Of a stretch of 64,000 nucleotides of DNA, positions 22,395 to 34,753 are shown in pieces; positions within the stretch are counted from its first letter, which is position 1, and each line of letters starts with the position of its first letter. Below the pieces are notes generated by a model. The model saw only the letters and a list, made by a program, of their open reading frames with translations, was not told the origin of the DNA and searched no databases. Origin of the DNA: Coniella vitis (lineage: Eukaryota; Ascomycota; Sordariomycetes; Diaporthales; Schizoparmaceae); the NCBI GenBank assembly GCA_011317545.1, contig WUJK01000017.1, forward strand, positions 404,508-468,507, given 5' to 3'. The position numbers and the translations under genes are program-made.

Positions 22395-23861
22395 ATGGCC
22401 GACCCCCAGACCCTCAGCAAAGTGCACTCGCTCAGCGACGTCGAGCTGGCGTGTCTGCTCTCGCTCATCAGCAACGAACACTGCCTCATCAGCACTCCTG
22501 CCTCTTGCCTGGACGACCTGGTGACTGAGCTGCAACTCGTCTCGGAGCGCACCTTTGGCCTCAAATCAGCCATCGTCGAGTGCACTCCTCATACCACCCT
22601 GGACGAGTTTGCCAGCGCTCTCCTGCTGCCCGCCTACCCAGTCTCGCCCACCACTCCTCGCTCGTTTTCGCCTTACCTGGCCCGTTCACCGCAAGATTCG
22701 TACTTTCCACGAACAGCCAATACGACGATACCTCGGACCGCCAGTTCTCCCGGCCATGGCTCTATCACAGCGACCCACCATCATCACCATCCTCACCCAA
22801 TGTCCCCCATGACGCCCACCTCCCCAACAGCAGGAGGATTCCTGCAATCCCAAATCGCAAATGTAATCCTTGCAAAGAATCTCAACCTGGCGCCCAAAGC
22901 CGTTCAGATCCAGGCGCTGGAGCTCATCCGCACCCACCGCATCTTCACCAAGACATCCGTCCAGACTGCGCCCAAAACGTTCATGCTGGTGGCCGTGCTG
23001 GGCGCCGACAGCGGCGGTGAGGCCCGTGTGACGCCTCATCTCAACGACTTCTTTTACATAGCCCATTGGGTCGACCCAGATGAAGAGGAGTTCACGTATC
23101 TGTACGGCGATGATGATGACGACGACGATAATGGACTGGATCACGACGATGGAGCAGCCTCGCTGGCCTCCTCTCAGCAGCAGCGCCGCTATCCACGAAG
23201 CTCAAACGAAGCAGGCGACAACGCCAGCATCATAAGCAGCAACAGCAGCGCTGCAAGCGTCGTCAAACGCCACAGCCGCGCCTCAATAAGTGCTCTCGCG
23301 CACCCTCCTCCTCTTCCTCCTCCTCCACAACAACAACAACAACAACATCATCATCATCATCATCAACCACAACCTCTCCGCTCTCCTCGCACCCCCCTCA
23401 GCATCCGCTCCCGCGCTCGGTCCCGCAATAGCACAGCAACCTTCCCATTCTCCCCTTCCTCGACAAATCCCGTCTTCCCAACCTCGGAGCTCACCCACCT
23501 CCGCCAACTCGCCCAGGACGTCTCCATCGACATTGACGTAACCCGCTACCAAATGAACATTGTGTCCTTCCTCCGCATGCACCGCGCCGTCGGCGGCGGC
23601 ATCACCCCGCAGGCCACCCGCCACTTCGAGATGCTCATGCGTAGCCTCGCACCCTTGCACGGCATCGACTACGTCAACCCCGCGCTGGTCTGTCTGGCGG
23701 CGCGGAAGGTGTATTTACACCGTATTGCCATGGTCGAGCCGAGCCGGGAGCGCAGTATGCAGTGGGGGAGTGATTTGGCTGCTATTGAGAGGTTGCTCGA
23801 GGGTTGGGGCCCCGAGGATGTGATTGAGGATGTGTTGCAGTCGGTAGGAGTGCCGGCTTGA
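22395..23861 (+). CDS. 'Magnesium chelatase'-related fungal protein
   Basis: Intronless, 488 residues. I start at 22395 (MADPQTLSKVHSLSDVEL) because fungal relatives begin just before the SDVELA block; an in-frame ATG at 22353 is also possible. The conserved parts are SDVELACLLSLISNEHCLI (about 10-30), LAKNLNLAPKAVQIQALELIRTHRIFT, HLNDFFYIAHW and a C-terminal helical block: YQMNIVSFLRMHRAVGGGITPQATRHFEML followed by GIDYVNPALVCLAARKVYLHRI and RSMQWGSDLAAIE. In MoxR/RavA and Mg-chelatase AAA+ proteins a similar helical lid follows the ATPase core. Here I see no Walker A or B motif, so ATPase activity is unlikely. The middle is low-complexity (Asp run, Gln/His/Pro runs from CAA and CAT repeats at about 23325-23370). 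The cellular role is unknown. Confidence 0.6.
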   Translation: MADPQTLSKVHSLSDVELACLLSLISNEHCLISTPASCLDDLVTELQLVSERTFGLKSAIVECTPHTTLDEFASALLLPAYPVSPTTPRSFSPYLARSPQDSYFPRTANTTIPRTASSPGHGSITATHHHHHPHPMSPMTPTSPTAGGFLQSQIANVILAKNLNLAPKAVQIQALELIRTHRIFTKTSVQTAPKTFMLVAVLGADSGGEARVTPHLNDFFYIAHWVDPDEEEFTYLYGDDDDDDDNGLDHDDGAASLASSQQQRRYPRSSNEAGDNASIISSNSSAASVVKRHSRASISALAHPPPLPPPPQQQQQQHHHHHHQPQPLRSPRTPLSIRSRARSRNSTATFPFSPSSTNPVFPTSELTHLRQLAQDVSIDIDVTRYQMNIVSFLRMHRAVGGGITPQATRHFEMLMRSLAPLHGIDYVNPALVCLAARKVYLHRIAMVEPSRERSMQWGSDLAAIERLLEGWGPEDVIEDVLQSVGVPA

Positions 23862-24244
23862 TGCGCGTGTGTTTGTGAGTGGGCGGGTGGCTGTGCGTGT
23901 GGTTGTGAACTTGTCTCTTGCCTGGTGGAGTGTCGGTCTGCTTCGATTATTTGCGTATGATTGCTATTATGAGATACCCTAGAGCGTTTTGGATTTATAA
24001 TACAATTTTTGGACCTTGAACTTGGGAATTGGTCTTAGTTTGGTTCTATGAGTAGTTGGCCTGACGTATCTACTGTATTCGGTCCGGAAATTGCAAGCCA
24101 TATATCGATGCCTCTATTACGACTGATTCATAAAAACTGACACGGGCCTTCAACTACTCGTCCACGCTTCCAGTGGCATGCCGTCCGCTGCAGTTTCGAT
24201 AACATCGCGCTTCTTGAGATCTAACACCATCCCAGGCCGTCTTC
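23862..24244. other. Convergent 3' spacer
   Basis: 383 bp between two convergent stop codons. It contains AT-rich poly(A)-site-like sequence near 23990-24010 and no coding sequence. Confidence 0.7.
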
Positions 24245-25812
24245 TTAAACATCTTCAAATTCCAACCCTTCCTCTTCATCATCGTCGTCATCATCAGCTG
24301 GAGGTGCAGGCGCAGCAGCCGCTACAGGCGCAGGAGCCGTCTCCTCAACTTTGATCTTCTTGACCGGCCTGTCGTCATCATTACCAGCCCCATCAGCCCC
24401 GGGACTCTCGCGTTTCAGCGTAGTAGAGATGCCACTGTTCCCGTTGACTAGAGGTTCGTTCTTGATCGGCACGCTCGATTGGCGGAGGGGCGACGGTGCA
24501 GGCTTAATCGTTGTTAACCCTTGGTTGTTAGCGGCCGCAGCAGATCCAACTCCGGGGGTCCCAACAACAACAGGCGGCGTGGCAACAACGTCTTCAAACT
24601 CATCTTCCTCGTCCTCTTCATCCTCCGACTCTTCTTCCTTTTTCAGCGCTGCAGCTGCAGCCATGGCTTCTTGCTCGCGTTTCAGATCTTCCATGTAGCT
24701 GCTCAATTCTTGCGCTTCCTTGGCATCCAACCCTTGCTTCTTACTGTCCGTTTGCTTTTCAGGCTCCGTCTTGACCACCGGCTCGCCCGTCGGCGTGGCG
24801 GAAAACGACTCGCCGCTGACGGTGCTGTTGGCCATCCAGGCCGGGAGAGCGTTCTGCAGCGCAATCTTCTCCTTGCGCATGCGCTCCGCCTCCACCTCTT
24901 CCTCGGTAGGTCCCTCCGATGTCGAGATTTTGATGTCAATCTTCTTCGGCCCTGTATCTGCCAATCCCTTCACGCTCGTCGGCTTGACAGGGTCGACGAC
25001 CGTGGCCTTGGCGACTTGGTGCTGCTCGTCTCTGTCGACAGGCAGCGCACTCTGTATGGCGTATTCAAAATTGTTGTCAGGCACGACGACGCTATCTATC
25101 CGCAGCAGCAGGTCGGTAATGAATTTGAACTGGTTGTTGAGCCTCGTGACTTTTTCGTGGCCTGCTGAGGTGCGGTCGACCTCGTGGTTGAGCACGCTCC
25201 CGCAGCGCTCGCACACGAAGCCCCTTTTGCCGACGCTGTTGAGGACGTCCAGCTGGGTGTAGTCTGCTTTGCACCGTGGACACACGTACTCTCTGCGCTC
25301 GCTCGCGGGGATGGTGGGCACCTGCATGTCTTTACCCATTTTGTAGACTCTCCACTTGATTGCGTCAATGGTTTGCCGGTAGTCAATGTAGTAGTAGGTG
25401 CGGTTGCTCGGACGAACCGCGCCTTCTTTCAACTCTTGTCGCACATGTCTGCAGGCTCTCGGGTTAGCCCCTGTACATGCGCCCAAGATACACACAAGAT
25501 GAGCCTCGTCCAAGAGAGCACATACATATGCAGGAATCGCTCCTGTTGCAACTTGTAGCAGAGTTTGTGTAGATCCTTCATGGCCGTGATGTTCAAGAGG
25601 TAGCCAAGATCGTCATCACGTAACCTGAGCCCCAAACACACACACACACACACACGTCAGCATATCGCATGACATTTCTTGGACACATCAGGGAGGACGA
25701 ACGCTCCGTGAATGACCAGGGCATCCACAATCAGGACAAAGCGGACATCGTAAGGTGGGAGGCTGTAGAATGCGCGAGCGCATGAGCGCACGAGCTGCTT
25801 GGCGAGGTCCAT
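24245..25812 (-). CDS. TFA1: TFIIE alpha subunit (general transcription factor)
   Basis: Exons 25812-25703, 25624-25526 and 25448-24245 close to 470 residues. The second junction has a GTATGT donor and CTGCAG acceptor; the first uses a weak GTTCGT donor, supported because it yields ALVIHGA-LRDDDLGYLL. Residues 1-110 form the winged-helix TFE domain (MDLAKQLVRS, LHKLCYKLQQERFL, RTYYYIDYRQTIDAIKWR). A zinc ribbon follows, with C126, C129, C149 and C152. The C-terminal half has KKIDIKIS, an acidic Glu/Asp-rich stretch and a final acidic tail ending EGLEFEDV, which in this family contacts TFIIH. The protein works with TFIIE beta to load and stimulate TFIIH at Pol II promoters. About eight extra residues (SLPPYDVRF) sit within the first helices compared with the usual spacing. 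Confidence 0.93.
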
Positions 25813-27138
25813 GTCGACAGGGGCGCAATCAAATGCGCAGGGGCGCAAGAGGCTGTCGTGTTTCGACGCGGGTGTCGGAGACTGAGTATCGTAACAGCAG
25901 AACGTGCGTACAGGAACGTAGGTGGGGGAGATTGGGTCTATGGCAATGGTTAGTTGCATGTGTACTCGAGCGAGTTCTTTTGTATCCGGACCGGCAAGGG
26001 CTTAGGGCCGGCCAAAGTAGGGCGCGGGATGAGGGGTGCGAACCTCTAGTATGTCACTGGCGCGGAGAGCCTGGGACAGTTGCTGCAGGATTCCGGTGGC
26101 CGAGGCGGCGTGCACAGTGGGATGAGGACCAGGATGAGTTGCTTCGAAGCAGCAGTGACGGAGCTGCCAGGTCGAAGTCAAAGTTGTCGCAGAATCATGA
26201 CGGTTGGTGGAAGGAGACGCTCGGGGGCCGGAGCGCACGCGTTGCTTAGGGGCAGACGAGAGACTGCGCAGCCATGGAAGGAATTCGTGTCGTCGAGCCT
26301 CAGGAGAAACAAAGGGCAACGGAGAGGTGCAGGACGTGCAGCTGCTGAGCCGTGGCTATTGTCGCCGTGGTTGAATGGGGGGCTGAGGAACGAGAAAGTT
26401 CAAGACGGGGTGGGCAGTCTAGAATGGACGAGCAATGCTTCTACAAAGTACCACAGTATGAGCGTCAGCCCCACAGTTGCGTGACTAAGCACATGCGCGC
26501 ACTGCGCCGTTATGCACTATGTACCATGTACATGTTAGCCTGCGTCTGACATGCACATCCATGCAGCAGAACGTACTGCTAGTATACATAGTACATAAAC
26601 TACTATGTATGTATAGTAGTACTGCTACGTATATAGTACCTTCGACCCTCGATATGCTCCCAAGTGCTAGTCCATCGCTGAGTAAATGCATATTTTGGCA
26701 AATGCAAACCCGCAAGTCTGTGGTGAGAGAAGGTGGTTTATTCCATTTTATCCCATGGGTGGTCGACGATCTTGATATTCGTGAGATTTGTCCGGAACGC
26801 AACCGAACTTGCAAGTACCTGTCTGCATCAGCAGATGCATGCTGCAGGTACCAGTCTGTCTCGTGCCGACTCCTGCCCTTTTCTGCGTCATGATGGCGTT
26901 TGTTTGACCTGCTGTCTTTCTTGACCAATCAACGCAGCACTCTTCCGATTTTCAAAGCTCTCAAACATCCTAATCTATATACTACAGCTCAGTATCCACA
27001 AAGTACGGTCAAGCCGTTAGTGCATGCAACCAAAACGGCCCGCAAAACCTGCAGCAGCCCTAACTAATTGTTAACTACGCCACCTATATTAGCTGTAAAT
27101 TGCAACATTTGTATGCACTTAACTGTTAGTACGTTTCT
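25813..27138. other. 1.3 kb spacer between TFIIE alpha and the AT-rich block
   Basis: Normal GC composition up to about 27100. It holds the presumptive TFA1 promoter and a dense group of TACATAGTA-like motifs at 26579-26640. No gene I can support. Confidence 0.65.
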
Positions 27139-27290
27139 GGGCCACCTTTCCAAGCCACCTTTCTAAGCCACCTTTCTAAGCCACCTTTCTAAGCCACCTT
27201 TCCAAGCCACCCTTCTAGCTACTTTTCTAGCTACCCTTCTAGCTACCCTTATACTTACCCTTTTACTTACTTTTCTCGCTACCTTTCTAA
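27139..27290 (+). repeat. Degenerating 13-bp tandem repeat (GCCACCTTTCTAA)
   Basis: About a dozen head-to-tail copies. The first units are near-identical. Towards the right, CCA becomes CTA and units shorten to 12 bp (GCTACCCTTCTA), then become irregular at the start of the (AAAT)n tract. Confidence 0.9.
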
Positions 27291-27580
<290 letters not shown>

Positions 27581-27751
27581 AGTTATAAATATATTATATA
27601 GATATTATTAAGATTAATATAATTTAAATTATACCTATATAATATATAATTTAGCTTTATAATATATAATACTTATTATTATTACTTTAAAAACTAAGTA
27701 TAGCTTAGTATTATTATATAAGCTTTATATAAAAGAATAAAAGAATAAAAA
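27581..27751. other. AT-rich left flank of the retroelement
   Basis: 171 bp with no recognisable element, ending in an AAAAGAAT-type repeat directly against the 5' LTR. The same 19-bp string (27731-27749) recurs right after the 3' LTR (34995-35013). It is either target-site sequence within a tandem repeat or a longer flanking duplication. Confidence 0.6.
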
Positions 27752-27992
27752 TATTAGAGTTTAAGCTAGAAACTTGCTTACCTATTACTTAAAAGCAACG
27801 AGAACCCTGCAAAGTTAATTATATTTATAATTATAGACGAAAACTGGAATACTAAAAAGAAAAAGAAAGGAACTAAGTTTAATTTAATTTCTAAATATAA
27901 CCTTATTTGGAAATATATCTTAAATACTACTAAGATCCTACTTATTAGATATTTTCTTATATCCTATTACTTTACCTATTAAAACCCTAATA
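27752..27992 (+). repeat. 5' LTR (241 bp)
   Basis: It begins TATTAGAG and ends CCTAATA; with RIP reversed these ends would be TG...CA. It aligns along its whole length with 34754-34994, with about twenty differences, all of which I read as transitions. Confidence 0.92.
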
Positions 27993-28129
27993 TTCTAAAC
28001 TTCTTTTCTAAGAGTATAAACCGATAAGAATAAGAATACTATTTATATAACGCTCTTTTCGTATTAGTTATACTAATATTACGCTAATGTAGCGAATTTT
28101 CTTAGAATCTCTAAATATAGCTATTATAA

Positions 28130-29250
28130 CTAAATAACGCTTTTACGAAGAGGCTAAAGTAAACGTATTACTACGTTTTTAAGATATTAAATAGCGTTTA
28201 TATACTAAACATATATACTTAGCGTAAGGAAATAAATCCTCCGATTATATCTACCTATTATTAGCTAATTATAAGGTTTCTTCCTCGTTTATAATACTTT
28301 TATATAATAATTTATTACCTATAAGTAGAGCTATACCTACTCTTTCTAAACTTAATAGTTCTTTATCTATCTCTTAATCGGAAAGTACTATTAATATTAT
28401 ATCTCTTACCCTTTTATATAATGCACTAAATCTAATATATAAAAGAACTAGTTTAATAGAATTTTAAGCCTTTAAATTTAACCTTATATATCGATTTAAG
28501 ATATATAGTATTATTAATAAAGATTATAAATCTTATTATATTACCGGTTATTTAAGAGATAATATAAAACGCTATTAGATTAATTATCTTATATATTAAT
28601 ATAGGGAAAATAGTATTAAGGCGAAAATATCTCTACCTAATCTTTTAGAATTTCTCGAAAAATAATATTCTAATCCTAAGACTCGTATATTTACTATATC
28701 TTCGAAGCTTTTATAACTTATATAAGGCCGAGATAAAGTAGTTACGGATTTTATATAATATTTTAATAAAATTAAATTAGATAATCTAGCTCCTTTAAAA
28801 GGACTAGCTTATATTATAGCCTTTATTACTCGGCTATACCTTAAGTTATAGATTATACTCGGCTCTTAAATAACGTTATTATATAAATAAGAGTATATTA
28901 TTAGTTTAGTATAACGATTCGAATTAATATAAAAAGATATTTAACCTTAACCTATATAAACTCCGCGAGAATATAGGATTTACTTTATATATAGGGAGTC
29001 TAGTTATATTATAACCTATTATTCTAAAAAAGCTATTAAGAATTCGCTACTTTTTATATTATTACTTAATTTATCTTTACCCCCTAAATATAATACTAAC
29101 GATTCCGCTATATTAATATATTTAACTTATAACTATAGTATTCGATATTATAATTATAACTAATAAAGCTATCGAAAAGCAACTTACCTATAAAACCTAT
29201 AACGAATTTACTATATTTATAAGGAGGATAATTATACTTCTACTAAATAT
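28130..29250 (+). pseudogene. gag remnant with CCHC zinc knuckle
   Basis: The capsid-like segment around 28480-28700 reads through RIP stops (YITGYLRDNIKRY then a TAG that was probably Trp). Near 29140-29195 a knuckle-like pattern remains, RYYNYN, two stops, then SYRKATYL: Tyr replaces Cys and the stops replace Gln, as C-to-T changes would produce. Ends are approximate. Confidence 0.75.
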
Positions 29251-29439
29251 CCTAAAGCTTATTATCGAACTTATTAAATAATAGGCTATATTATAATCGT
29301 ATACCTAAAATTATAGTAAATTTCGAATATTACTTATAATATAGCTTCTATATAGAGTTCTAGTTAGGGATACGTTAAATAGGATTATCCTTATTTAGTT
29401 ATAAAGGCTAGTATAATTTTAAGTAAAATATTATAATTT

Positions 29440-32400
29440 ATAGAAAAAGAAGCGCTTATTAACTCGGGTATAAAGGAGAACCTACTTATATATAACTTAT
29501 TCGAATAAATTCTATAACTTTATATTAGATTAAGTATTCTACTAATTATATTTAATAATATACTAATAAAAACTTTAGGTTCTATTTTATTAAATTTATT
29601 AATTATTAATTCCTTAGGTATTACGAGAATATAGTATTATCGCTTCTCTATTATTAAAAAAGTACCTTTCCTAATTATATTAAGTTTTCCCTAGCTTATT
29701 TCTATAAATCCTTAAATTAATTAGGCTATTAAATATTAGAGATAGCTATTATATATATTTAAGTTAGTACTTATTATATCTATATAAGAAATATACGAAG
29801 TATATATAATATTTGCTATATAAAGTATACCTATTATTCTTTTATATCTATCTAAAAAAGAAGTTAAAAAACCTATCCCTAGTTTACCTAGCGAATATAT
29901 AGACTTTAAGGATATTATATATATAGATCCTAATATACCTTTACTAATATAAATAGTTTTAGATTATATTATTAATCTAGAAGAGAGCGTAATACCTTTA
30001 TAGGAATCTATTTATATACTTACTACGTTAAAGCTAGAAAGTCTTAGAGAATACTTATAGAAAATATAGGCTAAAGGTTTTATTCGCTATTCTATTAATC
30101 CTATAAGAGCTTCTATTATTTTTATATTAAAAAAGGGCGGGGAGTTACGCCTTTATATTAATTATCGTATTTTAAATAAGCTAATATATAAGAATCGTAT
30201 ACCTTTACCCTTAATTTTAGAAATTCTAAACTAATTATTATATACTATTATTTATATTAAGCTTAACTTAAAAGATACTTATTACTATATATAAATTAAG
30301 GAAGATAATAAGTAAAAGACTGCTTTTTATATTAAATACGGGTATTTTAAATACCTTATTTTATTAATAGGTTTAATTAATTCTCCTATAACTTTTTAAT
30401 CTTATATTAATCGAGTTCTAATTAGGCTTATTAATATTATTTATATTATCTACCTCGATAATATTTTAATTTTTAATAAGGACCCTATAATATATATATA
30501 AGATATTCGTAAAGTATTTAAGCGATTATATAAGTAGAAGTTATATATTAACCTTAAAAAATATAAATTTAATATATTAAAAGTTAAATTTCTAGGTTTT
30601 ATTATTACTCCTAAGAGAATTAATATAAAATATAGTAGAGTTACTATTATTAAGTAATAGCCCGAGCTTATATATATTAAAGATATCTAAGTATTCTTAG
30701 GTTTTACTAGTTTTTATAAGCGTTTTATTCGGAATTATTCTCGTATTACTATACCTTTAATATAGCTTTTATATAGCGAGTATATTAATACTTTTATTCT
30801 TAATTTCCGATAGCGTTTTATATTCCGAACGTTATATACTCGTTTTACTATTACTCTATTATTATACTATTTTAATTTTACTTTACTAATATATATAAAA
30901 ATAGATATATCTTAGTAAGCTATTAGAGCTATTTTATTATAGTTATTTAATATAGTTTAATATCTAATTACTTTTCGTTTTAAAAAGTTAACTTTAGTTA
31001 AAGCGTATTATAATATAAAAGACTAGGAACTATTTATTATTATTAATATTACGTTAAATTAGTATTAATATCTCTTATATATATAAACCCTAGTTATTAT
31101 TAAAACTAATTACTTAAATTAGAGTTTTTAGGAAATAAAAAGACGGCTATTAGTAAGGTAAATATAATAGCTATAATTATTAAGTAACTATAACTTTACT
31201 ATTATTTATTAACTTAATTAATTAAATCCTATAAACGGATTATTATAGTATTCTAATTATTATAATAATATAAAAGCTAATAAGGAGCTATATATACCCT
31301 ACGATTTTATTATATAAGTATCTAAAGACCTAATATAATTAAAACGGATTTACCGAAATAATAAACCGAGTATTAAAGAGGTATAATCTATTATAGGATT
31401 AGTAACTTCTTATTTATAGATAAGCTATAAATATATAATCTTAGAGTATATTTTAGATAAATTAAATAGCGCTATCTCGTTATTAAATAGAGGAGGTAAT
31501 ATCTATAAAATTAGATCTAGGAATTTTATCCTATATAAGTTATTAAATTACTTAGAAGTAGCGGTAAAGTATATAGGACGGAGAGCTTACTTTTTAATAA
31601 TATATACTCTTAGATAGAGATTAAAGACCTTTAAGTAAAGTTATTAAACTATATAATTCGAGCTTAAATTATATATTAATTCTATAGTTTACTTATTTAG
31701 AAATAGGCTTTATAACCCTATTATCCTTTTATACGTATAGCTTTAACGTATTACGGTAATAGCTATATAGCTAGATAAACCTCTTTATATCGAGGTTAAA
31801 AATATATAATAGAACGATCTATTTATAATATCTAGTAAATAGAAAGTATATAAAATCCGTATAAGAAATATATAGAATACTCGATATAAACTCTTAATAA
31901 TAAAAGACTAACTTTATATACTTTAAGTACTTATACTTCGAAGAGAATTACTATTAGTATACTATAATAATATAATTATAAGCTATTTCGGCTTTAATAA
32001 ATCTTATAAGCTATTTAAATACTACTACTTTTAGCTTTTTATATATAAGGATATAAAATAATATACTAATACTTATATAGTTTATTAATAAGCTAAAGCT
32101 ATAACTTACCGTCCTTATAGCTTATTAATAGCGTTACCGATACTTACCCGCCCTTAGTAGGAAATTTTAATAGATTTTATTATTAAGTTACTAATATCTA
32201 TAGAAAGCAACGGAAAAGCCTATAATTTAATTTTAATTATTATAGATCGCTATATAAAATATAAACTATATATACCAACGATAATTCGACTTATAAGTAG
32301 CGGATTCGCAGATTAGGCGTAGTATTTACCTATAGCTTAATTTACTTATAATAATACGCTATATTTATTAACCTCTTTATTACCTACTTATACTTTAATA

Positions 32401-32990
32401 GGGTATAATCTATATCTACCTTTTAATTATCCTAATAATCTAAAAATAATAATACTAGTTATTATAAAGAGAATAATAGCCCTATTAAAGGAATACGCTA
32501 TTATAGAGTAATATTTATATAATACTTAAGCTAGTTATACTAAATAGTATAATATAAAGTATATAGATAAAAGATTTATACTTAACTAACTAGTCTTAAT
32601 CTTAGCGAAGAACTTATAATAACGCTATTTATTAATAAAGCTAATAAATAAATACCTTAGTCTATTTCGAGTATTAGAAGTAATTAGAGTATACGGATTA
32701 ATATACCGATTAGAGCTACTAAAAGCTTATAAAGTTTATAATATTTTTTATATCTCTATATTAAGGTAGTTTAATAATAGAAAAGGCGATAATCCTAAGC
32801 TATAACCTAAGATTAACGTTAAAGGTAAAGAATATTTTAAAATCGAAGCTATCCTAGTATATCGAGGTCCGAAAGGATAACGGTAATTCTTTATTCGATA
32901 AAAGGGTTATAATAGCGAAAACGATATATAGAAGCCGCGTTAATATATTAATAATAGAAATATAATTTAAAAATATAAAATATAATTAAT
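29440..32990 (+). pseudogene. pol remnant: protease, RT, RNase H, integrase, chromodomain
   Basis: The protease site survives as INSGIKENLL (about 29457-29486; Asp to Asn by G-to-A). RT lies at about 29900-30640: KKGGELRLYINYRILNK, PLPLI, KLNLKDTYYYI, KTAFYIKYGYFKYL and YLDNILIF, the last matching the YxDD box. RNase H lies at about 30890-31100. The integrase HHCC region is near 31960-32110, and the core opens with a conserved Asp (ILIDFIIKLP, about 32166-32195) but loses its middle. A chromodomain at about 32820-32990 includes FKIEAILVYRG and KGYNSENDI. The many stops are TAA or TAG, as expected from CAA, CAG or TGG after RIP. Confidence 0.88.
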
Positions 32991-33059
32991 AGCTAAATTA
33001 AAAATTATAAAAAGAAAAAAGAAATTAAGATTAGTTTAAGCAATTAACTAATATAAACT

Positions 33060-33194
33060 ATACGATATCGTAACGATTAAGCAGCTTAATATATACTTAT
33101 TAGTTATAACTAATAGTAATAACCTAAGCACCGTTATTACTACCGTTATCGCCGCCTCTACCCTATACGTTAGTATTACTATCGCTATTATTAC

Positions 33195-33234
<40 letters not shown>

Positions 33235-33960
33235 TTCTTTATTATTATTATAAGTATTAATAACCTTAGTTAACTATTCTCTAATATTAGTTAATCGTTC
33301 TAATATATTAACCCCGTAAATAAGCAGCGATATTATATTACGAGTAATAGTAAGCTATTTAGTATTACTACTACTACTAATAATAACGGAAAGGCTAGTA
33401 TTACCCTACGAATTCGTAACGCTTTTACCGCTATTATTATCCTTATTAGTAGTAAATAGATAGAATTAAGTACGAAGAATCTTCGAAATAGCCTCTTTTA
33501 ACTAATCGGTAGTAAAGGGATATTAAGATAATATAATTATACGGACGGTAAAGGGTATCTATTTAGTTACTTATTAATATACTTTTTATAAAATAATAGA
33601 TTCGGATAATTATACTTATACGATAATAAAGCTAGTTATTTTTAGCGTAATATTTATACTTAATACTAATACTTAATACTATTAATATTAACTAAATATA
33701 TAAGAAAGAAGCTACTTATTAGGATAGGGCTTATAAATATAATTTAGCTTCTTAGTTATAACGCGAATATAATATATATACTATTTAGTAATAGGTTAAG
33801 CGGGGGCCGGAGGGCTATTATTATTATTAATTACCGTAATAACTTTAATACATTTATTAAACTTAAGCGTATAATTAATAGTATTTTAATATAAGATAAA
33901 TATAAAGAATACTTACTAATTATTATTATTATTAGTAGGGCGTTTAGGAGGTATTTTTAT
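33060..33960 (-). pseudogene. Possible degraded antisense reading frame inside the retroelement
   Basis: On the minus strand, from about 33960 down to 33066, one frame can be followed through TAA/TAG stops only, with no TGA. It starts IKIPPKRPTNNNNN (first codon ATA, possibly once ATG), meets a GTAAGT that could be an intron donor near 33919, then passes NNNNSPPAPA and LKEAISKILRT to an Asn/Ser-rich tail. That tail could have been Asp-rich before G-to-A change. I recognise no family. TGA is rare throughout this block, so the lack of TGA alone is weak support. Confidence 0.3.
33190..33232. repeat. (ATT)n trinucleotide tract
   Basis: About 14 copies of ATT on + (AAT on -), within the possible antisense frame, where it gives an Asn run. 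Confidence 0.9.
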
Positions 33961-34740
33961 TTCTCTAATTAATAAATATTATAACTACTATAATAAAGTA
34001 TTAGTATTATATACTAGTTACGAAAATATAGGAAAGGAGTAAAGTAATAAGCGCGATAGAACTACTTTTTAGTAGGGAAGATAAAGCGTATAATAAAAGG
34101 AGACTAAAAGGAAATACTAATAAAATATTTAAAAGTTTAATCTAAAGGAAGAAAGAAAAGGAAAGAAAAGCAAATTAATAGAGAAAAAAGAGTAGCTTTA
34201 TAATTATAAAGGTAAAGCTATTATAATAGTTAAATAGCTTATATACCCTACTTATTTACTATTATTACTACTATTTTTACTATTACTATTATTCTTTTAT
34301 TATTATTATTATCCTTAGCGTAAACTATTCTTATTTACTACTCTTTTATTACTACTATTATTCTATTATTATTACTATTATTTTATTATAATTATAGCGT
34401 TACTAACGATACTTTAAAACCTCTTAATAATAATACGATAATAATAATATAGTAATAAGGATAATAAAGTAATAATAAAGATACTTTAATATATAATATA
34501 CTATATTATTCCTAATACCGATATTTAATAATAATAAGCTATTTTTAGAATAATAATATAGCTATTATATTATAATACTAATAAAAGAAAATTAGGTTTT
34601 AAATATATAACCTGCAACTTAATTATAGATAATCTGCTTAAATATAACGAATTATTATATAGAGTACTTTAACCTAGATTATTATTACTAATAGGAAGGA
34701 TATCTTCTAATAATTAATAGCTTCGAGGATAAAGCTTATA

Positions 34741-34750
34741 AGAAAGGGGA
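34741..34750 (+). other. Candidate polypurine tract
   Basis: AGAAAGGGGA ends three bases before the 3' LTR. This is the expected position of the plus-strand primer site in an LTR retrotransposon. Confidence 0.65.
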
Positions 34751-34753
34751 TAT

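Noticed and set aside
27139..27290. Regular short repeats considered as a CRISPR-like array
   Set aside because: The units are directly adjacent with no spacers, 13 bp long, and the context is eukaryotic. It is a simple tandem repeat.
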